DNA from: Glutinoglossum americanum
Taxonomy: Eukaryota; Ascomycota; Geoglossomycetes; Geoglossales; Geoglossaceae
NCBI GenBank assembly: GCA_020080175.1
Contig: JAGHQL010000115.1
Coordinates: forward strand, 21,867-85,866
DNA: 64,000 nt
Reading direction: 5' to 3'
Below are positions 22,203-32,215 of this stretch, one piece after another. The position numbers were made by a program, and so were the translations under genes. The stretch's first letter is position 1, and each line of letters opens with the position of its first letter. The notes under the pieces were generated by a model. That model searched no databases, was not told the DNA's origin, and saw nothing but the letters and a program-made list of their open reading frames with translations.

Positions 22203-24804
22203 GAGCGAGGGAGCGTTTATGACGGCGTATCTGGAACGCGGCGGGAATGAATTGGGTCTGAGCTTTTCCGGAATTGACAAATGCTGTTTTCCTTGCTCTA
22301 TTTTTTGGTCGGTTGGCAGGGTTTACTTCGATAGAACGTGGTAGAAGGGTTTTTTCTTGACACCGTTTGTATCGGATGTACATATAAATACGTACCTTAT
22401 ACATAAGGTACACAGAAACGGAGGTCTCTAGACAATCCGGCACCCAGTGGTGATGCACATGACAGATGGGTTTAGGATTGATGATATAAGATGCTTATCG
22501 GTGCCTCTGAACCTCGGCGATTCCGTTATGATTCCTATGCTAGCGGGAATACGCCATGGACTCGGTTTTTCTTGTTCTCCCACTTCCTCTGGCGGTCTTC
22601 CCTTCGTATTCCAAGTCAGTCTATGGCCCAATTTATTACTGACTTGTAACTTAAGTAGCGAGTTGTCGCTTGTAGTCGGTAACACGATGTGGATGATAAT
22701 TATGTACGGCGGATGTATATAGCCCTGAACCATACACCGCCAGGAATTCTGAATGGTTTGTTGCCTAAATAGAGACATGTAGCACGGCAGTTCCAAGGCC
22801 ATGGCACATGTAACCCAGTACCATGGCTATCCAGATTGGCCTAGGGGTAGTATACGAACTAGATGTGGGCCTCCATGTAGCCGGAGAAAAGTAAATTGAC
22901 GGCTTCGACAATGGGGGTTATTGCTGTAAAATTAGTGGCAGGAGGTGTGCCGGATGGGAGGTCAGCCGGTGGCTTGGGAAAGAATTTCCGAAGAAAAAAC
23001 GTTGATCAAGTTCATCCATGTCAAATCCTATAGGTTGTCACTCAAAAAGGGAACATCCGGCGCTAGTGTTAGCCTTAACAAGGCAAACTGCGGGACGGGC
23101 GAGGCAGACAGACGATGATCGGTGATTAATTCGAGAACCGGGCTCGTGGAACGTGGGTTTCCGCTCGCCTCAACACTGGTGATTCCAGTGTGATGGATGT
23201 GCGGGTAGCGACGCCCAAATTCCAAATTAGCGAGGGCCACCAGCAGCCGGCCAGACACGTGCTGTCATACAGTTACACTTGCCAGCCACGATGTATGACT
23301 CTTTATGCTCTTCATGACTTGGGAAAGGAGGAATACCAGCAGATCATCACGGGGTTGGGGACGGAGGGTGGAATTGTTTGTTCGGAAGCCTAATTCTCGC
23401 CGGGCCAATCCCTGCATCGCTCCAAGCGAGGGTGGATTGGCTCTGGCAGAGTGGGAATTCGAGCGCAAAAAAGCAAAGCCCTCTGTGATAGGACCGTGTG
23501 CTGTACATGGTACTGCATCATATCTGATAGATGGAATACCTGCTTTGATCTCCGCCCTGCCGTGTACTCAGCTCAGCTCGGTTCTGATAGAGGACTGCCG
23601 GACTGCTGATGACCTGTTCATCGAGGTGGTTTCTTTAGGAGTTTCCAGAGCATATTAGCGAGTGCCGAGCTACGTGCCTTGCAGACGCAATGCGAGGTTA
23701 AATCAATTTACCGGACCCGGTTCCAATGTTTCATCGTCGATAGCTCCAATCGCATGCTAGCGAGACGTTTCATTTCTTTTCAGATAGGTCCGTGTGAAGG
23801 ACCGCCTTTAAATGTGATGATAAATCATGATAAATACTCTGGGGCTGGGCTGAACGGGGTATCCGTTAGTATGTCGTTCGTCCATGGAGACCCCCCCGTC
23901 TAGAGCCTGACATATTTTTCTGACTAAAGATATATATCCCATCTCATGCCCAGCAGCCAGTCCGAAGACGTCAGAACCGACACTGGGGTCGCAATAGTTG
24001 TTGTCCTCCATACGCTTCAGCCGTTCAGCATTAGCAAAAAGCAAAATCGGGAGTTTTTATTCAGACGAACTCTGGGTGGGGAAAGCAACCGACTCCTGGA
24101 TCAGTCTAGAGGTGAGTTTTGATCTTGCCCCGAATAAGACTCTCGTCACGCATGGAGTTACTGTGGTTGTCCGGAGCAATAGCTCTTCTTGTCCTAGCTT
24201 CATCGTTGTTTGCCTTGTCCGAGGTAGAGCCGAACACCGTGCATTCGTCAGCTTCCAGTGTTCTTTTCATTACATTATCGCTTGGTCTTGTGTCCATGCG
24301 GACTTGTGCGTGGATTTTCGCGCGGGGTGTTCCTTTTACCGAGCGAAGCGGAGTCCCCGGTTCTGCGGTTGGTCCAATCCAATGGCCAAGTGTCCGAGAG
24401 AACACGAGCAGAACGACAAAGCTCTATGGCGTGGACTCGAGACAGTGCAAATACGGACCCAGCAGCGGTCTGAACGAGAATACAAGCAAGCACAGAAAAC
24501 AAAGTCATTTCTCTTGAGCGTCGAAGGCCCGCAGCCAAGCCGCGATAATGCCTCGTCAAGAGGATGCTTTTTCTCGCTACTAAACGCTAGAGCTAGATCT
24601 GAGAATGGTAGTCTCTTTTGCGTCAGCCGTCGCAGCGTGAAAACCAAAGCCATCTCGGCGAACTGTGGTTTTGACTCCTCTAGCTGAATATTATTTTCGT
24701 CCGCCATTGGTAATTGCTGAATGGCTGAGTGCCGTTGCAGTAGCATGTCGATCGGTTTCCTGATGGCTTCTCTTTCGTTAACTTGTTAAGGGAGAGCTGT
24801 AGTC
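22203..24804. other. Intergenic with only weak coding candidates
   Basis: 2.6 kb between haspin and the velvet-like gene. Two frames are worth naming. The first is 24152-24517 plus (121 codons, ATG start), with two hydrophobic stretches (LLWLSGAIALLVLASSLFAL and SVLFITLSLGLVS). The second is 24336-24707 minus (123 codons, ATG start), overlapping it antisense and starting 97 bases from the divergent velvet-like gene. Neither shows a known domain. At most one can be real. Confidence 0.4.
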
Positions 24805-25911
24805 ATGACTGACGACAAGGACAGGAAGGCTACCGATAGCCAGATGCCAAGGGGCAGAGGACGGCGAAGGACTGTAAGCCAAAGCGGTCCACCCAGGATC
24901 CCTCCTCGTGGGAGTGGGCGGCGCCGAGCGTCATCAGCAGCGTCGAGATCGCGAGAGGTGCCCTTGCGGCGCTCTGCACGTCTTCTCGGTCAATCTCGGA
25001 TGACTCGGGAGAATGCTTCGATTGCCGAGGCCGTCGCCCGTTCTTCGCTTTCTGATGATCACGCTGACCTGAGTTCAAGAGCAGCCGGAGCTGAACTGGG
25101 TCGTCAGCGACAGAGAGAGCGCAGCAGAAGAGGGAGAGGAATAGAGGACAGATATTCGGAGGACGAAGGAGCACCGCAGCAACAGACTAATGGAGGCCCA
25201 CCCTCGGATATGGCCCAAAACAGTCTGCTAGGAAGAGAGCACCATGGTGAACGATCGGGTAATCGAGAGCAAATATACGAAATGGAAATCGCGGTGCAAC
25301 CGCCGGCCAACGCTCGGCCTGGGAGACCGCTGTATCCCCCCATAACGGTTCGTCTACGGATTCGAGACCCCCACACGAGCGAAGAGATCGACGGTCGGGA
25401 AGAGCTTGGCCGGCTCTGGGCACTCGCCTCGGCGGTCGAAGAAGAAAGTCAAGCGGGACCTCGTCAAACTGGGATTCATGTTTTAACTGGAAACCTGGTA
25501 GACTCTGCACATCCACTATACGATGACGGCGACAGTCCAGGTGTCGATCAAGAATCCAGTGCGACGCCGGTAGAGCCGTACCCTCCGAATACACTCGGTA
25601 GCTACCTAACTTTCCCTGGTCTTGTTTTGAACGAGGTAGGGAACTTCAGGATTCGAATAACCCTTATTAGGATGGAGAGTGGTGGTACATCAATAGTAGC
25701 CACGCAGGAAGGTGGTGTAACGTTAGGGGAGGTTCGAAGTCGTATTGTCCATATTGGTGATGACTCGGACAACATTGAAATGAGTGAGTCTCTCGGATAT
25801 GTGATTCGATCTGTTGCTGAATTTGTTCTAGGCAACGATGAACAAGCCTTCTTCGAGTCTCTCAGAAGGCGAGGTATTGTAGTACCATCTCCACCACCGT
25901 CGCCATCATAG
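24805..25911 (+). CDS. Divergent velvet-domain-like protein
   Basis: A single exon of 368 residues. Residues 1-155 are Arg/Ser-rich and disordered with basic clusters that could be nuclear signals (GRGRRR, RRGRG). From ~156 the wording follows the velvet fold. YEMEIAVQPPANARPGRP ~ the velvet 'L.V.QQP..AR' start, then PPITVRLRI. GIHVLTGNLVDSAHPLYDD corresponds to the 'L.G..VSS...L.D' segment. YLTFPGLVLNEVGNFRIRIT corresponds to the 'F.F.DLSVR..G.FRLRF.L' segment. A C-terminal helix ends ESLRRRGIVV, like the velvet 'AL..QG...R' end. Velvet proteins are NF-kB-like fungal transcription regulators that couple development to secondary metabolism. The match is distant and by eye; the canonical LDNTDGGFFVF segment is eroded. 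It could be a VosA/VelC-like paralogue. No LaeA or other velvet gene is nearby. Confidence 0.6.
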   Translation: MTDDKDRKATDSQMPRGRGRRRTVSQSGPPRIPPRGSGRRRASSAASRSREVPLRRSARLLGQSRMTRENASIAEAVARSSLSDDHADLSSRAAGAELGRQRQRERSRRGRGIEDRYSEDEGAPQQQTNGGPPSDMAQNSLLGREHHGERSGNREQIYEMEIAVQPPANARPGRPLYPPITVRLRIRDPHTSEEIDGREELGRLWALASAVEEESQAGPRQTGIHVLTGNLVDSAHPLYDDGDSPGVDQESSATPVEPYPPNTLGSYLTFPGLVLNEVGNFRIRITLIRMESGGTSIVATQEGGVTLGEVRSRIVHIGDDSDNIEMSESLGYVIRSVAEFVLGNDEQAFFESLRRRGIVVPSPPPSPS

Positions 25912-26662
25912 CATACATTGTGTTAGGGGAAAATAGCATGTAATAAACAGGCGGGGTATTTGCGAAGTCAGGTTTTCAGGCAAAGAGATGTTTTGTGCGT
26001 CTTAGCGGGGTCCTTAGAGGTTCATTAATCCATGGTTATAGACCTTAAGAAAGTAATATAATTGTAGTACAGACATTATTAAAGAAAAGTCTAAGCATGG
26101 GACGCCGACAGGTATGAATCCTCTCTAGTAGCAAAGGAAGGTGAACGACTGTTTCGTTTCCCTCTCCGTGCATGCGAAGCTCGGATTTCCGTCATGGTTA
26201 GTCGTTGGAACGTGTTTCTAGCGTTGGTGATACTATAATTGTTGTTCACAGTCATCGTCGATTGCGATAGCTGAGCAGTCCGTAAGAGTTCTAGCATGCT
26301 CTTGGGGCGCCTTGATTGATTTCGCGGAACGTGGCAGATTACCAGTCTCTGTAGGTATTCTTCTACCTCTATTGCAATTAGATATGCACATTGCTATACT
26401 AGCAAGAGAGGGAGAGGGCCTTTCGTCGGGACCTGGGGGCAGCAATACAAATATGAGTATAGAGGTTTTTCAATTTGAGTGGTAATTTGTGCGCTTTTTT
26501 TTGCGTATGGTGTGACGCCGAAACTCGAGTGATACATAATACGCCACTCGGCGTTCGATGTGGCCTTCTAGAACCCCACCAAAACAATCTGCTTCTTGAC
26601 CTCCATCTTGTTTGTCAATTGCGCTATCGAAAATTTTAAGCTCAGCCTCTTTGAATACGTGT
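25912..26662. other. Intergenic, ArgRS promoter side
   Basis: 0.75 kb between two plus-strand genes. Small minus-strand frames are present but unconvincing. A TTG-led frame (26612) runs into the synthetase gene without an upstream ATG. Confidence 0.5.
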
Positions 26663-29050
26663 ATGCGCCCATTTAGTGCGAAGCACACGCGGCAATTTCT
26701 GCGCATATCAGCACGCGTCGAGTTACTTCACGGCCATCACTACAACAAACCTTTGAGTCATACTCACCGACAACAACATAACAAACAGTCCATCTCTCCT
26801 CACATTACTAGCAAATCATACTTTTATCCTAGACGGACGCTGAGACTAAATTCAGTTACTATGGCTCCTGGTGAAAACGTCAATGCATCAACGCAAGCTC
26901 TGGACAACGTAACCTTGGATGATCCCCCCTTGGATCTATCATCTCTCGGAATCTCTCAACCACTTCCCCACTTTCCAGACACAAATCCTCAACTGAACCC
27001 AGTGGATATATTTAGATGCTATCTGACTGAAATACTTGTCGGGTTAACGGGGGTGGATGCGAAGATTATCTACCCGGCCCTGGCGTGGACCCAGACCTTG
27101 GATAAAGGGGACCTGGTATTAGTTGTTCCAGCGTTGAGGGTAAAGGGGAAAAAGCCTGACCAACTGGCTGCTGAGTGGTCTGAGAAGGTAGGGAAAGGAA
27201 TGGCTAAGTTTCCTATCGCATTGGCTCCCACTACCTTACCATATTTGATGGGAGCTGATTGTTGGTTTCTTTAGTTTCCCGAGTCGCCCCTGGTCAGCAA
27301 ACCAGTGGCAGCTGGCACTTTTCTACAATTTTACTTCTCGCCTGCTCTTGTGTCGAAGCTCGTGATCCCTCTCATTCTCGGAACGAGGTCTAGATATGGT
27401 TTGAACCCAAAGAATGGTTTGAAGGACCAATCAGATCCGTCCAGAGGGAGGAAGAGGATAATAGTAGAGTTTTCCTCACCGAATATCGCGAAACCCTTCC
27501 ACGCGGGTCACCTGAGAAGTACAATTATAGGAGGGTTCCTAGCGAATTTGTATCAGGGAGCAGGATGGGATGTCACCCGCATCAACTACCTAGGGGACTG
27601 GGGGCGACAATTTGGTCTTCTTGCGATCGCATTTCAAATGTTCGGAAGCGAGGAGAAGCTGAAGGCTGATCCCATCAGCCATCTATATGATATCTATGTC
27701 GAGATCAACCGCCGGGCGGAGCCGGAGGAGACTGAGATCAAGGCTAAAAAAGCAAACAACGAAGACGTCTCCGAGCTTGAGGAGAAAAGCCTAACCGGGC
27801 AAGCGAGGCATTATTTTAAACGCATGGAGGATGGAGATGAGGATGCATTGGCTATTTGGAAAAGATTCAGGGATCTCAGTATTGAGAAATATAAGCAGAC
27901 TTATGCCAGGCTGAATATTAGTTTCGACCACTATTCAGGAGAGTCGCAAGTCAGCCAGGAGAGTATGCAGGTTTCAGCAGAAACCCTGAAGGAGGCTGGT
28001 GTATCGGAAGAGTCAGAGGGAGCAGTTATTGTAGATCTGACGAAGTATTCGAAGAAACTAGGAAAAGCGGTAGTGCAGAAAAAGGATGGGACAACTTTGT
28101 ATCTCACCAGGGATATCAGCGAGGCGGTAGGGAGGTATGAAAAGTATGATTTTGACAAGATGATATATGTGGTAGCATCACAGCAAGACCTCCACCTGGC
28201 TCAACTTTTCAAGATCCTTGAGGTAATGGGCAGGAAGGATATCGCCGAGAAGTGCCAACATATAAATTTTGGAATGGTCTTAGGGATGAGTACCAGAAAG
28301 GGGACGGTGAAATTTTTGAATGACATTTTAAGGGACGTTGGCGAAAAAATGCACGAAGTGATGAAAGCGAACGAGACGAAGTATGCGCAGGTCGCGGAAC
28401 CAGAACGCGTTGCGGATATTCTGGGCATTACAAGTGTCATGGTGCAAGATATGAGCAGCAAGAGGTAAGTACGAATGTGGAGTCTCGGGCCTAGAGTTCG
28501 AGATATTCTTTTGACCATTAACAGCTAATTGGCAACGATACCAACACTGACAGGATAAATAACTATGATTTCAACATGGACCGCATGACATCCTTTGAAG
28601 GAGACACTGGTCCCTATCTCCAATATGCACATGCGCGTCTTTGTTCGATAACCCGCAAAGCCGACATCCCAAGGTCCGAACTAGAAACAGCTGACTTGTC
28701 TCTTCTCACCGAAAAACATGCTATCAACCTAGTTAGAGTATTGGCACAGTATCCTGACGTTGTTCAGAATACGCTTAGGACCCTGGAACCGGTTACGATC
28801 CTCCAGTATTTGTTTAAGATGACCCATCTGCTCAGCTCAAGCTATGATATCTTGAAAGTAGTAGGTTCAGAACCGGAGGTTGCAAAAGCACGGATGGCTT
28901 TGTATGAAAGTGCAAGGCAGGTATTGCACAATGGCATGACCCTACTGGGACTGTCTCCTGTTGAGCGGTATGTCCTCAGAACCTTTTGCAGTTCCTTTTT
29001 CTCAGTTAGGGGTTATTTTGCTGAGTCCCTTTCTTCCGCATAGGATGTGA
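26663..29050 (+). CDS. Arginine--tRNA ligase with two candidate starts
   Basis: Four exons: 26663-27187, 27275-28464, 28554-28967 and 29044-29050. The protein is 711 residues from ATG 26663, or 645 from ATG 26861 (MAPGENVNAS). The upstream 66 residues (MRPFSAKHTRQFLRISARVE..) are basic and nearly free of acidic residues, like a mitochondrial presequence. The catalytic domain shows EFSSPNIAKPFHAGHLRST (HIGH motif as HAGH), YLGDWGRQFG, a GTTLYLTRDI segment and VLGMSTRKG (KMSKS region replaced by MSTRKG, as is common in this class). The anticodon-binding domain ends SPVERM. The enzyme charges tRNA-Arg. The first intron must be spliced to join AEWSEK to FPESPLVS. The last coding exon is 7 bases: G, ATG, TGA. 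Confidence 0.95.
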
Positions 29051-32000
29051 GCACGTGTTTGAACACACGGTTGTGCTGGCAACCAAAAGTTTTGCAACGA
29101 GGCGGGCGTCGGATAGAAACGGCTCAGACATAGCTCCAATTAGACTTAGCATGGGAGTGACAACTGGGTTACTTCCATTTTAACCATTCATCGCTCTGCG
29201 AGTGTTCACCATGCAGTTTCGATATCGCAACCTTTTTGCCCGCCGGTCACAAGACGCCCGTGAATTGTCTTAGGCCCGATCTTACCGCCTGTGGGGGTCC
29301 TCCGGAGCCCAATCTGAGTCGGCTCGGGGCCAAGGAGGATGCATCATTTATCTTATCAGGCTAGTGAAGGCGGTCAAGCCGATGCTGCCGGATATTGAGA
29401 AGAGCTTCATGTATGTGAAATGTCAGAAGGCCCAAACACCCCGGCCCCGGAAGCCATATCAAGCAAACTACAGCTTGATCCAGTTGCTCGCAGACGCGAA
29501 GGCGGCAGGCCCTATTTTTATTTTCTCTCGAGAGAACCACAGGAATGGTACGAAGGCTGGATGAACGCTTGTAACTGGTCTACGATCTCCCGCCTCATAA
29601 AAATCATACGCAGCCAAACATAATCTGATATATGTCCAATGCGGTAAGCTCCCGGCGGTCAAGCGCTAGTTTAAAACCAAACGGTGTGCAGTGTAACTCT
29701 CGCAAAAAAAAAGTTCTTGCACCTAAAAATCAGTTCACCTTCACCGAGGATCACTGCACGGGCGTTACATAAGTTCCCCTTCTGACGTGGCTGGTGGCAA
29801 AGAAGCAGCTAATGCACACCTGTTCGCCCCGACCTGCCCTAGCCCCACAGGGCCAGGCCGGTGTGTTGGAGCGTGTCTCTCGAGCAGTCACATATGTAAC
29901 GCGGTGGCTTTTCCCCCCTTGGGCTTGAGATCCCGTAGGCAGAGGGGAGGCTCCACGGCTCTGCAAGGTACGAGAGCTCCAAAAGCGGTATTGTAGAGAG
30001 CAGAAGCATGATTCCGCGCGGAGTGGAGTCAAGATCGCGAGAGGTGATTGGGTGCCGGGGGGTGATCTGTGGAATCTGGGTGGCCGGTGCCAGCACACCA
30101 CCGAATAAGTGTGGGGAAGCAAGAGGAGCAAGCGAAGCAAAGAGGCGGTGAAGGACGAAGGAAGGCCGGGAGCGATCGCTAAGTCTCGTCCACTCCAAAT
30201 TTACACGATACGGATTATGCGGATTTTCCCGGCAATAATCATTGGGGCCGTCGTGACTGGCTGACGGCTTCGTTTCGTGCAACGATCCAGCCAACCTTCT
30301 CCCAGGCCGGGAAACCCGCCGTCTTGGGAATGTTGGGGGGTTTCCCAGAGGTTGCCTAGGTCTGCGCGCGTCTGCCTCTTGCTCGACGTGGGGAAGCAGC
30401 TCGTTTCGCACTCTCGCGACGCGCATGAGCATGGCATTACGAGCAGAGCAGAGTTTCGATTGTGCAGCGCGGGATACAGCTGCTGGAAAGGGCCGATGAT
30501 GCTCGAGTCATCCTATGGCTGGTGCGCCGTTGCTTCTGGTGCTGGCTTCTCTTGCTCGCGGCGATGGATACGCGTCGCCCAATCTAATCTGACGGGTTTG
30601 TGGTTGACTGATGTTCGCCTCCCATTTGACGTTGCCGCGGCATCGACTGGATCACCTCACCTGCTTCTTCTGGCTACCTCTTGGACTCTTCTTCGCGCCA
30701 TCTTCGCCTCACTCGCTCCCTCCCTCGTATCTTTACGGATCGCGGGTCGCGATTCCACGAACCTTACCCTCGCACACAAAACTCTACCTCCCCTCCCTCT
30801 CGCCCTCGCGCCCTCGCGCCCTACGCAGCAGATCTTGGGCTGCTTATTCCCCGGGGGGGCCAAAAAACCTCACGAACATATTGGGCCTTGGGGAATTTCC
30901 GTGTCGTCTGAAAGTGCAGGATCCGACCTGCGGTAACCCTGTAGATGCAGTTGCGTCAATGCGTATTTATTAAGACTCACACTCACGCCAGCTTCCTCGC
31001 GCGCTCTCCCTCCTCCTGTTGTTCTCGCTAATTAGTTCGGCGCCGCGACGTGCAAAGCGAAAAAAAAGTATGTACAGTCGTGAATTCTCTTTCGTCGCGG
31101 ACAGCGGTGCGGCGGAAGCATATTCAACCATCCATACAACCCTACATAACATACATTGCACATAGCACCATGCGGCCAGGTGATTCATGTTAGCCTATGA
31201 CGGCTGTCTCTGCTAGTTCTTTCTGTACAGTACAGTACATACATGAAACCCGGGTGGAGGCTGTCCGACTCACTCATGCCTGTTGCTTGCTGCTCGTTGC
31301 TCCATTGCTTGCTGTGTTGCTGTTGCGCAGCGCAAATCGATCGCCACGTCTGAAAGGGGTGGGACGTCGACATCACTCGGCATACACCCTACCACCGACA
31401 CGAACCCTCCCCTCGCACCGTCGCTCTGCACCGCTCTCTACACCCCAGAACAGCCTCATAAGCAAGTCGCCATCCTCGATCCACCCGGGGGGAAGGCGGA
31501 CTACATAGTTAATATTTGTATTTAATCTGGCTGGCTGGGCCGGAAATCCTGCACGCAGCAAGCAGGCGGGCAGGCAGGACAAGCCAGTAGCAGCAGGTCG
31601 CGGCAGCCACAGAGAACCAGAGAGTCAGAGAGAGAGAGTGCGAGAGACGGTAGACTAGGAAGCCCGTCTGGCTGCCTTCCGCGCTGTTTCGACCCGACCG
31701 CCTGTAGGATTCTGTAGCATTCTTGACGATCCCCAGATTGGGCGTTTTGCTTAATTGGTTACCCGCGCGTGATATGCTGCCGTGGTTGGTGGCTCGGAGC
31801 AAGCCTCACTCTCACCAACGAAAGCCAGCGGACGGCCTCCCAACCTATTTAAATACTTAAACCCATGCACGGTCCCTACACGCAGTCGTTCTAAAAATCA
31901 AACCTCCTGCTGTCGGTCTCTTCTGCCATCAGTCGGTCACCGTTACCGCCGGGGATCGCTTTTCCATCGCGAGTCCCACCCTTCTCCTATCTGCCTCGAT

Positions 32001-32215
32001 GGCGCGAGTCCCAGTATATATATGAGAGAGCAGTGAAGTGAAGCTTTAGGATTATCCTACGCCCTTTTTTTTTTCTTTCCCGCACCCCCCATCTCGCCAT
32101 ACTTGATTTTTTGGGGCTTATCGCTATCGATTTCGGTTATCGGTCGCGAACTGTCGCACCAGCATTTAAAGACTCCCCCCGGCGGGAAACGAAGCAGTCT
32201 AGACATCCCCCCAAC
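29051..32215. other. Long intergenic stretch, 5' flank of the 606-residue protein gene
   Basis: 3.2 kb with no recognisable gene. Several overlapping frames (up to 219 codons plus at 30277-30936, and 197 codons minus at 29839-30432) reflect locally high GC rather than a protein I can support. A pyrimidine-rich stretch with T-runs (32065-32090) precedes the next gene, as in a long 5' leader. Confidence 0.5.

Noticed and set aside
26612-26662. 17-codon extension upstream of ArgRS
   Set aside because: It begins with TTG, not ATG; the first in-frame ATG is at 26663.
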